This document shows, piece after piece, positions 1 through 7,939 of a DNA stretch of 36,207 bases. Origin of the DNA: Desulfobulbaceae bacterium. Its GTDB lineage: Bacteria; Desulfobacterota; Desulfobulbia; Desulfobulbales; DAOVSZ01. The translations under genes were made by a program, and so were the position numbers. The first letter of the stretch is position 1; each line of letters begins with the position of its first letter. The stretch is taken from NCBI GenBank assembly GCA_030627725.1, contig DAOVSZ010000001.1, forward strand, positions 1 through 36,207. The letters are read 5' to 3'. Under the pieces are notes generated by a model. It saw nothing but the letters and a program-made list of their open reading frames with translations. It was not told the DNA's origin and did not search any database.

Positions 1-121
1 AAATGGTGAGAGCCCGATCAATAATATCCAGATGCCCCATGGTAATCGGGTCAAAGGTTCCTGGATAAACAGCTATCCTCTCATTCGTGTCCGGAGCGAC
101 AAACGGTTCATGGGAAGTCAC
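1..121 (-). CDS. coaD: Phosphopantetheine adenylyltransferase, N-terminal part (cut by window edge)
   Basis: Catalyses the penultimate step of coenzyme A synthesis, transferring AMP from ATP to 4'-phosphopantetheine in the cytoplasm. About 40 residues are visible. After a roughly 15-residue non-conserved lead comes AVYPGTFDPITMGHLDII, the nucleotidyltransferase signature with the T/HxGH-type motif that binds ATP. The chosen start is a GTG at 121, with GAGGAG eight bases upstream; a TTG further upstream is also in frame. The lead before the conserved strand is longer than in most CoaD proteins. The gene lies 76 bases after rsmD on the same strand, the common rsmD-coaD pairing. The rest of the gene is outside the window. 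Confidence 0.9.
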   Translation of the reverse strand, partial: MTSHEPFVAPDTNERIAVYPGTFDPITMGHLDIIDRALTI

Positions 122-160
122 AACACTCTCCTCATTTTCTGGGTTCAAGAAACCATAGTA

Positions 161-187
161 CCACAGAGACCGCAGAGACCACAGAAA
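161..187. repeat. Three tandem 9-base words
   Basis: Three consecutive copies of a 9-mer (CCACAGAGA, CCGCAGAGA, CCACAGAAA) sit between coaD and rsmD. This is one of many short degenerate tandem words filling gaps in this window. No coding potential or known site is seen. Confidence 0.7.
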
Positions 188-197
188 GATTTTTTGT

Positions 198-770
198 TTA
201 TACCTGAATCCTATAGAACCAGAAGCCGGTCTCGCCATATTTCCGTTTATCAAAGAGGCCGAGGGCGCCTGCTTGCTCCGGGAGCTTCTCTTCTGCATTC
301 TCTTCTGCGATAACAATGCAGTCCTGATGAAGGAAAGAGGAATTGCCGAGTTCGGAAAGGACCCGTGCCCCCATATTTTTCCCATAAGGAGGGTCAAGAA
401 AGACCAGGTCGAAACCATCCGACCTCGCCAGGTCCTCCAAAAAAAGAAGGCCTTTTGTCAGGTCCCGCCGCACAACAACGGATCCGTCCAAAAGGCCGCA
501 TATTTCAATATTCTTTTTAATAAGGGAAAGTGAGGTCTGAAGGTTATCGACAAAAACAGCAGATGCTGCTCCCCTGCTCAAGGACTCAAGCCCGAATGCG
601 CCGGTGCCGGCGAAAAGGTCAAGGACATGGGCCTCTTGAACAGAATGACCGATGATGTTGAAAAGGGCCTCCCTGGCACGGTCGGATGTCGGACGGATAG
701 GGTCTTTTCCAGGCATTGCCTTTGGTGTAATCAGCCTCCGCCCCCGTACTTTCCCGCCTATGATCCGCAA
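198..770 (-). CDS. rsmD: 16S rRNA (guanine966-N2)-methyltransferase
   Basis: Methylates N2 of G966 in 16S rRNA on the assembling 30S subunit, using S-adenosylmethionine. The 190-residue length fits the family. The N-terminus MRIIGGKVRGRRL is the family signature. The SAM-binding loop reads LDLFAGTGAFGLESLSRGA (about residues 50-68). The catalytic DPPYG motif of N6/N2 methyltransferases is at about residue 126. The start is a TTG at 770; no ATG exists in frame close upstream, and the conserved MRIIGG begins right there. It lies between asd and coaD on the same strand, and the rsmD-coaD order is widespread in bacteria. Confidence 0.94.
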   Translation of the reverse strand: MRIIGGKVRGRRLITPKAMPGKDPIRPTSDRAREALFNIIGHSVQEAHVLDLFAGTGAFGLESLSRGAASAVFVDNLQTSLSLIKKNIEICGLLDGSVVVRRDLTKGLLFLEDLARSDGFDLVFLDPPYGKNMGARVLSELGNSSFLHQDCIVIAEENAEEKLPEQAGALGLFDKRKYGETGFWFYRIQV

Positions 771-784
771 TGATTCAAGCCTAT

Positions 785-819
785 ACCTTCTTTCTTCTTT
801 CTTCTGCCTTCTGCCTAAG
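785..819. repeat. Degenerate TTCTT / TTCTGCC tandem words
   Basis: The gap between asd and rsmD is made of pyrimidine-rich repeated words: TTCTTTC steps, then CTTCTGC repeated. On the transcribed minus strand this reads as purine-rich GAAGAAAG, which may supply the weak ribosome binding context of rsmD. The same CTTCTGCC word recurs near 13040-13065. Confidence 0.6.
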
Positions 820-822
820 GTA

Positions 823-1845
823 CTACAGATACTCGTGAATCAGAACCTCCGCGATCTGGACGGTATTCAAGGCGGCGCCTTTTAAGATATTATCCGACAC
901 CACCCACAGATTAATCCCGTTTTCAATCGACTCATCCTCGCGGATTCGTCCGACCAGGGTCTCAAATTTCCCGGCACAGTCAACGGCAAGCGGATATTGC
1001 AGGTTTTCCGGGTCATCTACGAGCTTCACTCCCGGCGCGTCTTGTAACAGATTTTTGACCTCTTCCGCCGTGATCTTTTTTCCGGTCTCAATATTCACCG
1101 ACTCCGAGTGGCCGTAAAAAACCGGCACCCTGACCGTGGTCGCGGTGACGCCAATGGAAGGATCTTCAAAAATTTTGCGGGTCTCATTCACCATCTTCAT
1201 CTCTTCCTTGGTGTATCCGTTCGGAAGGAAAGAATCGATATGCGGCAGACAGTTGAAGGCGATCTGATGCGGATAGACCTCATGCGACATGTCCCTGCCA
1301 TCGGCATACGCCATCACCTGGTCCTTCAGCTCCTCAATGGCCTTGGCCCCGGTACCGGAAACAGCCTGGTAGGTTGAGACCACAATCCGTTTGATGCCGA
1401 CCGCATCGACAATCGGCTTTAAGGCAACCAGCATCTGGATGGTGGAACAATTCGGATTGGCGATGATCCCGCGTTTCTTATACTGGGCAATTGCGTGCGG
1501 ATTGACCTCAGGCACAACAAGCGGTATCTCCGGATCCATTCTGTAGGCGCTTGAATTGTCAACCACCACAGCGCCGGCCTCGGCAGCCGCCGGGCCGAAT
1601 TCGAGCGACCGGGACGCGCCGGCGGAAAAAAGGGCCACATCAATGCCGTCAAAGGCGTCCTTACTCAACAGCTGGACAGCTATCTCTTCGCCTTTAAACT
1701 TTAACTTCTTCCCCACAGACCGTTCCGAGGCAAGAAGCCTCAGTTCCGCAATCGGAAAATCCCGCCTTTCAAGAACATCAAGCATGGCGCCGCCCACAGC
1801 GCCGGTCGCGCCCGCAACCGCGACATTATATTTTCGAATACTCAT
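823..1845 (-). CDS. asd: Aspartate-semialdehyde dehydrogenase
   Basis: Reduces aspartyl-4-phosphate to L-aspartate 4-semialdehyde with NADPH, the branch point to lysine, threonine, methionine/homocysteine and diaminopimelate. The 340-residue length is normal. The N-terminus carries the NADP-binding glycine loop VAVAGATGAVGGAML. The catalytic cysteine lies in NPNCST (about residue 132). The C-terminal half has the expected dimerisation segment with a conserved VRVPVFYGHSE stretch. The ATG at 1845 has GAGGG upstream and lies 10 bases after the leuB stop, so the two are probably cotranscribed. The product is also the presumed acceptor for the DUF39 sulfide-incorporation route encoded at 31024-32193. 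Confidence 0.96.
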   Translation of the reverse strand: MSIRKYNVAVAGATGAVGGAMLDVLERRDFPIAELRLLASERSVGKKLKFKGEEIAVQLLSKDAFDGIDVALFSAGASRSLEFGPAAAEAGAVVVDNSSAYRMDPEIPLVVPEVNPHAIAQYKKRGIIANPNCSTIQMLVALKPIVDAVGIKRIVVSTYQAVSGTGAKAIEELKDQVMAYADGRDMSHEVYPHQIAFNCLPHIDSFLPNGYTKEEMKMVNETRKIFEDPSIGVTATTVRVPVFYGHSESVNIETGKKITAEEVKNLLQDAPGVKLVDDPENLQYPLAVDCAGKFETLVGRIREDESIENGINLWVVSDNILKGAALNTVQIAEVLIHEYL

Positions 1846-1855
1846 AGTTGTCCCT

Positions 1856-2914
1856 CTACACAGCGCTGGCGACTAGATCGCCGACTTCCTTTGTCCCATA
1901 TCCCATCTTGCCGGCGGAAAGACTCGTCAACTTCTCGGCAACAACTCTCTTGATGGCATTTTCAATCCCGACAGCGGCCTCGGTTTCGCCCAGATAATCC
2001 ATCATCATCTGCGCTGACCCGATTGCGGCCAGAGGATTAATCACATTCAAGCCGGTATACTTGGGTGCGGAGCCGCCGATCGGTTCAAACATGCTGACCC
2101 CTTCCGGGTTGATATTTCCGCCCGCGGCAATACCCATACCACCCTGGATCATGGCGCCCAGGTCGGTGATGATATCACCGAACATATTGTCCGTCACAAT
2201 GACGTCAAACCATTCCGGATTCTTCACCATCCACATACAGGTCGCATCCACATGGGCGTAATCGGTCTTGATGTCCGGGTATTCCTCTGCTACCTCGTAA
2301 AAGGCCCTCTCCCAGAGATCAAAGGCAAAAGTGAGGACGTTTGTCTTTCCGCACAGGGTCACCTGCTTTCTCTTGTTCCGTTTCCGGGCATATTCGAACG
2401 CAAAACGGATACACCGCTCCACACCTTTCCTGGTATTGATGGAGTCCTGCACCGCCACTTCATCAGCTGTTCCTTTTTTCAACACGCCGCCTGCGCCGGC
2501 ATAGAGTCCTTCCGTATTTTCCCTGACCACGACAAAATCAATATCCTCAGGTGTCTTGTCCTTCAAGGGGGTCTCCACATTCGGATACAGGATGACCGGC
2601 CTCAGATTCACATACTGGTCCAGGGCAAACCGCAGGTGCAACAAGATTCCCTTTTCCAGGATACCCGGTTTCACATCAGGATGACCGATGGCGCCAAGAA
2701 AAATCGCATCATTCTTAGACAGTTCCTCGACAGCATTTTCCGGCAGGACCTCACCGGTCTTCAGATATCTGTCTCCACCATAATCAAAATGGGTGTACTC
2801 CAGTGAAAAATCAAATTTCTTTGCAGCAGCATCAAGGACCTTGACACCCTCATCAACAACTTCCGGACCGGTGCCGTCGCCCGGCATCAGGGCAATTTTA
2901 TACGTTTTTCCCAT
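1856..2914 (-). CDS. leuB: 3-isopropylmalate dehydrogenase
   Basis: Oxidatively decarboxylates 3-isopropylmalate to 2-oxoisocaproate with NAD in leucine synthesis. The protein is 352 residues from the ATG at 2914. An in-frame start 14 codons upstream overlaps leuA and would add a non-conserved tail, so I reject it. MPGDGTGPEVVDEG is the N-terminal family motif, and DNMFGDIITDLGAMIQGG holds the metal- and substrate-binding aspartates. GGSAPKYTG is the NAD-binding segment. The leuA stop region (TGAGG) and AGAAG supply the ribosome binding site, implying translational coupling. The sequence resembles the tartrate/isopropylmalate/homoisocitrate branch, so substrate is assigned mainly from its position after leuA. 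Confidence 0.92.
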   Translation of the reverse strand: MGKTYKIALMPGDGTGPEVVDEGVKVLDAAAKKFDFSLEYTHFDYGGDRYLKTGEVLPENAVEELSKNDAIFLGAIGHPDVKPGILEKGILLHLRFALDQYVNLRPVILYPNVETPLKDKTPEDIDFVVVRENTEGLYAGAGGVLKKGTADEVAVQDSINTRKGVERCIRFAFEYARKRNKRKQVTLCGKTNVLTFAFDLWERAFYEVAEEYPDIKTDYAHVDATCMWMVKNPEWFDVIVTDNMFGDIITDLGAMIQGGMGIAAGGNINPEGVSMFEPIGGSAPKYTGLNVINPLAAIGSAQMMMDYLGETEAAVGIENAIKRVVAEKLTSLSAGKMGYGTKEVGDLVASAV

Positions 2915-2927
2915 AATTCTTCTAACC

Positions 2928-4448
2928 TCATTTAGATTCTTTATTAAGATACACAAGCCTGTTTAATCCATTCAGATAGGCCTTGGCAGCTGCGGTAATG
3001 ATATCCGGATCAGTTCCCTGCCCGACCACCACCTTTCCTTCGTCCTCGATTCGCACCAGCACATCCCCTTGCGCATCAGTGCCGCCGGTGATGGAATTGA
3101 CCGAAAAGTACAAGAGCTTGCTGCGGGTCTTGGTCAGCTGCGCTATCGCCCTGAAGGTAGCGTCAATAGGACCGACGCCAATGGCCGAGCCTTCCAGTTC
3201 CCGTCCGTCGATAATCATCTTGAGCGCGGCTGTCGGCAGTGTCTTGCTCCCACTCATAACCCCGAGGGACAACAGTTTATACGTTTCCGGGATGCGCAGG
3301 ACCTCATCCATCAAAATGGATTCCAGGTCCTCCTCGAACATCTCCTTCTTGACATCAGCCAGCTGCTTGAACCGCCCGAAAACCCGGTTGATCTCATCAT
3401 CGGTCAGGGTATATCCCATGGATTCAATCCGCTGTTTCAAGGCATGGCGGCCTGAATGCTTTCCAAGCACGATATTGCCTTCAGTCAGACCGATATCACG
3501 GGGATTCATTATCTCATAGGTTGTCCGCTCCTTTAAGACGCCGTCCTGGTGAATTCCCGCCTCATGGGCAAATGCATTGGCGCCGACAATGGCCTTATTC
3601 GGCTGCACATGGATACCTGTAATCGAAGTTACCAGGTTGCTGGATGCATGGATCTGCTCGGTAACGATATCCGTATGAACATGCATCCGGTCCGCCCTGG
3701 TCCGTACGGCCATCACCAGTTCTTCCATGGCGGTATTTCCTGCGCGCTCTCCAAGTCCGTTCACTGTACACTCTACCTGCCGGGCGCCGCTTTTGATTGC
3801 GGCCAGTGAGTTTGCCACTGCAAGTCCCAGATCATTGTGGCAATGGACACTCATCACCGCCTTGTCAATGCTGGGAATGTTTTCCATCAGGTACCGGACC
3901 TGCTCTCCGAACTCCTCCGGCAAGGCGTAGCCTGTGGTATCGGGATAATTAAGCGTTGTTGCCCCGGCCTTGATCACAGCCTCAAAGACCTCACAGACAA
4001 AATCCAGATCACTGCGCGAGGCATCTTCTGCTGAAAACTCGATGTTTGAAGTATATTTCGCCGCATGCCTGACCGACTCAACCGCAAGCTCAAGGACCTG
4101 CTCCCGGTTCATCTTGAGCTTGTGCTTCATGTGAATGTCCGAGGTGGCGAGAAAGGTATGGATCCTCGGGGCCTCGGCAAATTTAAGCGCCTCCCAGGCA
4201 GCATCAATGTCTTTCTTATTGGTTCGGGCAAGGCCTGCTACCTGAACGTCCTTGATGCGGTCTGCAATATTTTTCACACAGTCAAAATCTCCGGTCGATG
4301 CTACGGGAAACCCTGCCTCAATCACATCAACGTTGAGTTTCACCAACTGCTGGGCAAGACGGAATTTTTCCTGAATGTTCATGCTGGCGCCAGGCGATTG
4401 TTCACCGTCGCGTAATGTCGTATCAAAAATTATTATCTTGTCTGACAT
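2928..4448 (-). CDS. leuA: 2-isopropylmalate synthase
   Basis: Condenses acetyl-CoA with 2-oxoisovalerate, the committed step of leucine synthesis. The 506-residue length fits the long bacterial class with a regulatory tail. FDTTLRDGEQSPGASM at the N-terminus is the HMGL-like catalytic signature, and HCHNDLGLAVANSLAA (about residue 200) provides the metal ligands. The segment after about residue 370 matches the LeuA allosteric dimer domain that binds leucine, so feedback inhibition is expected. The ATG at 4448 has GGAGA upstream. It is flanked by psd upstream and leuB downstream. leuC and leuD, needed for the isomerase step, are not in the window. Confidence 0.96.
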   Translation of the reverse strand: MSDKIIIFDTTLRDGEQSPGASMNIQEKFRLAQQLVKLNVDVIEAGFPVASTGDFDCVKNIADRIKDVQVAGLARTNKKDIDAAWEALKFAEAPRIHTFLATSDIHMKHKLKMNREQVLELAVESVRHAAKYTSNIEFSAEDASRSDLDFVCEVFEAVIKAGATTLNYPDTTGYALPEEFGEQVRYLMENIPSIDKAVMSVHCHNDLGLAVANSLAAIKSGARQVECTVNGLGERAGNTAMEELVMAVRTRADRMHVHTDIVTEQIHASSNLVTSITGIHVQPNKAIVGANAFAHEAGIHQDGVLKERTTYEIMNPRDIGLTEGNIVLGKHSGRHALKQRIESMGYTLTDDEINRVFGRFKQLADVKKEMFEEDLESILMDEVLRIPETYKLLSLGVMSGSKTLPTAALKMIIDGRELEGSAIGVGPIDATFRAIAQLTKTRSKLLYFSVNSITGGTDAQGDVLVRIEDEGKVVVGQGTDPDIITAAAKAYLNGLNRLVYLNKESK

Positions 4449-4491
4449 TGTCTTTCTCCGAAACTCTGTGCCTTTATGCCTTTAACCCTAT

Positions 4492-5157
4492 CTATTCTTC
4501 CTCATCCTCAGAACTTCCCAAATATCCCAGAACCGTCTCTCCAGCCTTGACAATCGCGCCTGGCGCAACCTCAATCTTTGCCTGCATCGGCAGATAGAGA
4601 TCAACCCGTGATCCAAACTGGATAATCCCGAACCGCCGGCCCCGTTCAAGCCGTTCGCCTTTTTCCGCCCGGCAGACAATACGGCGGGCGACAAGACCGG
4701 CTATCTGAACAACGGCAAAACGCTTTTCATTATCGCCGGTAAGCACCACCCCGCAGGATTCATTGTCCAGCCCGCCGCGCTCTGTATTGGCGGAATAGAA
4801 TTTTCCGGGTGAATAGACAATCTTATCCACTGTCCCACAGAGAGGCATCCGGTTGACATGTACATCAAAGATGTTCATGAAAATACTGACCTTCTGGACA
4901 TGATCGTTGAGATACCGTTCGTCAAAAGTTTTTTCTATCCGGAGGATCCTGCCGTCAGCCGGTGAAACAATCGCATCATCCCGGTCAGGACAAATCCGCT
5001 CCGGGTCTCTGAAAAAGTACGTCACAAAGGCGCAGAGAAAAAGTACAAGCAAGGCAAAAAAATCGTATTCAAGCAAGGCCATTATACCAGCAGCAAAGGC
5101 TGCAACCGCGATATAAGGATATCCTTCAAGGGCTATGGGGATTCTTGATTGTTTCAT
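4492..5157 (-). CDS. psd: Phosphatidylserine decarboxylase proenzyme, short type
   Basis: Decarboxylates phosphatidylserine to phosphatidylethanolamine at the inner membrane. The protein is 221 residues, the short Psd class. It has hydrophobic N-terminal segments (about residues 14-50), then FFRDPER and the family motif SPADGRI. FMNIFDVHVNRMP follows. The self-cleavage site is the GS pair in IQFGSRVDLYLP (about residue 185), where the serine becomes the pyruvoyl cofactor. In many related genomes pssA follows psd, but here leuA comes next and pssA is absent from the window. An intrinsic terminator ends only 28 bases upstream of the ATG, so expression needs read-through or a promoter inside the gap. 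Confidence 0.94.
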   Translation of the reverse strand: MKQSRIPIALEGYPYIAVAAFAAGIMALLEYDFFALLVLFLCAFVTYFFRDPERICPDRDDAIVSPADGRILRIEKTFDERYLNDHVQKVSIFMNIFDVHVNRMPLCGTVDKIVYSPGKFYSANTERGGLDNESCGVVLTGDNEKRFAVVQIAGLVARRIVCRAEKGERLERGRRFGIIQFGSRVDLYLPMQAKIEVAPGAIVKAGETVLGYLGSSEDEEE

Positions 5158-5461
5158 TTTTCACCACGCATGTCTGAAGCTCGATAAAAAAAGAACTGAT
5201 ACCCCACATACAGGCCTTATAAAAAGGCCCGTTCATAAGGTATCAGTTCAAATTAATTTTAAAAACGTAAAACGTGAACAGTCGGCTAAGGATTAAGGAT
5301 TAATGTTTGTAACCATTCACCGGGGGGCTACAGATTTACGGAGACCTCCGTCATGAAAGCGTTTACCAGTGCCTTAGATTTGTTCGTTTGGGCCTTTGAA
5401 CTATAGCCCCTCTATGTGAGAAGGGCAAAATGGACGAAGATGAGGTGCTGGTGAACGCTTA
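5158..5461. other. 304-base gap between ilvN and psd, no gene
   Basis: No credible reading frame is present. From low to high coordinate it holds an intrinsic terminator on the minus strand (5186-5249). Next come tandem 7-base words (AAAACGT twice at 5262-5275, AAGGATT twice at 5288-5301). A MITE-like structured element follows (5309-5462). In many relatives ilvC lies downstream of ilvN; it is not here. Confidence 0.75.
5186..5249 (-). terminator. Intrinsic terminator downstream of ilvN
   Basis: An 11-bp perfect stem, GAACTGATACC at 5193-5203 with GGTATCAGTTC at 5239-5249, is followed on the minus strand by seven Ts (5186-5192). Inside it is a second hairpin, GGCCTT (5213-5218) with AAGGCC (5224-5229). 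It lies just upstream of psd, so it either ends the ilvBN transcript or acts as an attenuator for psd-leuA-leuB-asd. Confidence 0.85.
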
Positions 5462-5462
5462 C
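5309..5462. mobile_element. MITE-like structured element with imperfect terminal inverted repeats
   Basis: The ends are GTAACCATTCACC (5309-5321) and GGTGAACGCTTAC (5450-5462), matching as inverted repeats at 11 of 13 positions. Internal pairings include AAGCGTTTACCAG (5358-5370) against CTGGTGAACGCTT (5448-5460), an ACGGA/TCCGT hairpin (5339-5352), and GGGGCTACAG (5324-5333) against CTATAGCCCC (5401-5410). No transposase is encoded. The right end touches the ilvN stop codon. It could instead be an RNA leader structure. The mobile reading rests on the shared terminal word with the element at 29010-29230. Confidence 0.5.
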
Positions 5463-5944
5463 TACTGTTTCTTTGCCCTGGACATGGCAATCAGGCCGGT
5501 CTTGATGATCTCCTGGATACCGATAGGCCGCAGGATATCAATGACCGCCCTGATCTTATCAGCCGTTCCGGTCACTTCAACAGCATAGCTCTTCGAACTG
5601 ACATCCACGACCTTTCCCCTGAAGATATCAATAACGCGGAGGACTTCGGCTCTCGTATTCGCCTCGGCCTTGACCCTGATGAGAACCATCTCGCGTTCAA
5701 CATATTCGGTTTCACTCATGTCCGTGACCTTGATCACATCGATGAGTTTGTGGAGTTGTTTGGTAATCTGCTCAACAATGGCGTCATCACCCGAGGTGAC
5801 CAGCGTCAGGCAGGAAATACCGGTCTCAAGTGTCTGCGCAACAGACAGACTCTCTATATTAAAACCCCTGCCACTGAACAGTCCGGTGACACGGGACAGA
5901 ACTCCCGGTTTATTCTGCAGTAATACTGAAATGGTGTGTTTCAT
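5462..5944 (-). CDS. ilvN: Acetolactate synthase small (regulatory) subunit
   Basis: Regulatory partner of IlvB; it stabilises the holoenzyme and confers feedback inhibition by valine or other branched-chain amino acids. The 160-residue length is standard. Residues about 1-75 form the ACT domain (MKHTISVLLQNKPGVLSRVTGLFSGRGFNIESL), and the second half is the small-subunit C-terminal domain with SKSYAVEVTGTADKI. It lies 74 bases downstream of ilvB on the same strand, so one transcript is likely. The stop codon abuts the MITE-like element at 5309-5462. Confidence 0.96.
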   Translation of the reverse strand: MKHTISVLLQNKPGVLSRVTGLFSGRGFNIESLSVAQTLETGISCLTLVTSGDDAIVEQITKQLHKLIDVIKVTDMSETEYVEREMVLIRVKAEANTRAEVLRVIDIFRGKVVDVSSKSYAVEVTGTADKIRAVIDILRPIGIQEIIKTGLIAMSRAKKQ

Positions 5945-6018
5945 GTGTATACCCTACGTTTTCTTCAATTGATATGTCTACAAAAGAGCGTTCACGAACT
6001 CTTGCAGTATCTAGGAGT

Positions 6019-7719
6019 TTAAACCAAAAGCATCTCGGTTGTAGCCTTGCCCGCGGGAACCATCGGGTAGACGCCCTCTTCTCTCGCTATGACAAAGTCC
6101 ATAATGACGATGTTATCTGTCGCGAGCGCCTCTTTAATCACAGGCTCAACCTCGCTCGGCTTGGTTGCCCGCAGCCCGACAGCGCCATAAGCCTCTGCCA
6201 GTTTTACAAAATCCGGGGCTGTCTCAAGTCCGGTATGGGCATATTTCTTGTCATAGAAAAGTTCCTGCCATTGCCTGACCATGCCGAGATAACCGTTGTT
6301 CAGGATAGCGATCTTGACCGGACACTTATACTGCCGGGCAGTGGCAAGCTCCTGAATATTCATCTGAATACTGCCATCACCGGCAATATCGATGACTGTT
6401 CTGTCCCGTGCCGCCATCTGAGCGCCGATCGCGGCAGGGAAACCATATCCCATAACGCCTAAACCGCCGGATGTCATAAAGGCCCGGGGGTGATTGAAAT
6501 GGTAAAACTGTGCCGCCCACATCTGATTCTGGCCGACCTCGGTGGTAATGATGGCATCACCCTTGGTCAACTCATGCAGTTTCTGGACAACAAACTGCGG
6601 CTTGATAACATCCGTCTCTTCAATATATCCGAGAGGATGCTCCCTTTTCCATTCCTTAATAGACTCGTGCCAGGCCTGGTGTGAGGCAACAACTGCATCG
6701 CGGTCGAAATCCTTTTTTCTTTTAAACCATGAGTTTATAAAATAAAGGGCATGCCTGCAATCAGCCACTATGGGGATATCAACGTCAACGTTTTTACTGA
6801 TGGAAGTCGGGTCAATATCAATATGAATGATCTTTGCATGAGGAGCAAAGGCATCTATTCTGCCGGTAACCCGGTCATCGAATCGTGCGCCGACGGCGAT
6901 CAGAAGATCTGAATTGGCAACCGCCATATTGGAGTAATAGGTCCCGTGCATGCCGAGCATCCCCATGGAAAGGGGATCTGTTCCAGGAAAACCGCCCAGG
7001 CCCATAAGGGTCATGGTCACAGGCATACCCAGATTTCTGGCCAGCTCGGTCAACTCTTCGTGGGCATTTGCGGCAATAACCCCGCCACCGGCATATATGA
7101 CCGGCTTTTTAGCCTTTAAAATGGCCTTGCAGGCCTTTTCAATCTGACCCGGGTGCGGCTCATAGGTAGGCCTGTATGTCCGCATCTTAATAGGCTTCGG
7201 CTCATCAAAATTCATTGTCGCCGCAACAACATCCTTTGGAAGATCAACAAGGACCGGGCCGGGCCTGCCTGTACGTGCAACATGGAAGGCCTCCCTGATG
7301 GTCGGGATCAGGTCTTCAGGGTTCTTGACCAGATAGTTATGCTTTGTGCAGGGCCTGGTAATACCTACAATGTCAACTTCCTGAAAGGCATCGTTGCCGA
7401 TAAGCGGAGTCGGCACCTGGCCGGTAAAAACAACTATCGGAATGGAATCACAGTAGGCCGAAGCAATACCGGTGACCGTATTGGTTGCTCCAGGGCCTGA
7501 TGTAACAAGCGCCACCCCCACTTCACCCTTTACCCTGGCGTATGCATCCGCGGCATGGACCGCAGCCTGCTCATGCCGGACAAGGACATGCGTGATATCT
7601 TCGTTTTTTAGCAGTTCATCGTAGATATCGATGACAGCGCCGCCTGGGAACCCGAAAACGACCTCGACATTCTGTTCCCGGATGCATTTCATTAAAGCCT
7701 GTGCACCTGTGACTTTCAT
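6019..7719 (-). CDS. ilvB: Acetolactate synthase large (catalytic) subunit
   Basis: Thiamine-diphosphate enzyme that condenses pyruvate with pyruvate or 2-oxobutyrate, the first common step to valine, leucine and isoleucine. The protein is 566 residues, full length. The catalytic glutamate lies in VLVRHEQAAVHAADAYAR (about residue 49). TSGPGATN follows. The diphosphate/magnesium motif is GDGSIQMNIQEL...NN (about residues 445-475). The C-terminus includes the PMVPAGKATTEM tail typical of the biosynthetic form. It begins at the ATG at 7719, after a 220-base leader with a strong hairpin (7753-7783), and is followed by ilvN. Confidence 0.97.
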   Translation of the reverse strand: MKVTGAQALMKCIREQNVEVVFGFPGGAVIDIYDELLKNEDITHVLVRHEQAAVHAADAYARVKGEVGVALVTSGPGATNTVTGIASAYCDSIPIVVFTGQVPTPLIGNDAFQEVDIVGITRPCTKHNYLVKNPEDLIPTIREAFHVARTGRPGPVLVDLPKDVVAATMNFDEPKPIKMRTYRPTYEPHPGQIEKACKAILKAKKPVIYAGGGVIAANAHEELTELARNLGMPVTMTLMGLGGFPGTDPLSMGMLGMHGTYYSNMAVANSDLLIAVGARFDDRVTGRIDAFAPHAKIIHIDIDPTSISKNVDVDIPIVADCRHALYFINSWFKRKKDFDRDAVVASHQAWHESIKEWKREHPLGYIEETDVIKPQFVVQKLHELTKGDAIITTEVGQNQMWAAQFYHFNHPRAFMTSGGLGVMGYGFPAAIGAQMAARDRTVIDIAGDGSIQMNIQELATARQYKCPVKIAILNNGYLGMVRQWQELFYDKKYAHTGLETAPDFVKLAEAYGAVGLRATKPSEVEPVIKEALATDNIVIMDFVIAREEGVYPMVPAGKATTEMLLV

Positions 7720-7752
7720 AGATCTATACCTTAGCGTTAATTTTTTAATATT

Positions 7753-7783
7753 GTCCGTCTCGCAAAAAAAGCGCGAGACGGAC
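7753..7783 (-). promoter_or_regulatory. Perfect 11-bp hairpin in the ilvB leader
   Basis: GTCCGTCTCGC (7753-7763) pairs perfectly with GCGAGACGGAC (7773-7783) across a 9-base, A/T-run loop. It starts 33 bases upstream of the ilvB ATG. On the minus strand the run of Ts lies in the loop rather than after the stem, so it is not a classical terminator. A leader or attenuator role is possible but unproven. The rest of the 7720-7939 gap is AT-rich and shows no gene. Confidence 0.5.
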
Positions 7784-7939
7784 GCGTTAACCGCCTCTAT
7801 CTTATTGAAATCATTGAAGACGAATTCAGCGATTTCGACTTTTTACGAGGTTATCAATATTGCGGAATTGTTCAACAAAGCGTTGCAAACTACGAAAGGC
7901 TTTGAGAGTCTCACGAAAAAGAAAAATATATAGTAATAA

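Noticed and set aside
2252..2806. A 184-codon plus-strand frame inside leuB
   Set aside because: It is antisense to the well-conserved leuB gene and shows no family features.
5158..5461. T-box or amino-acid riboswitch upstream of psd-leuA
   Set aside because: No GGTGG-type antiterminator motif, specifier loop or leader peptide was found. The structure is better described as a terminator plus a repeat-like element.
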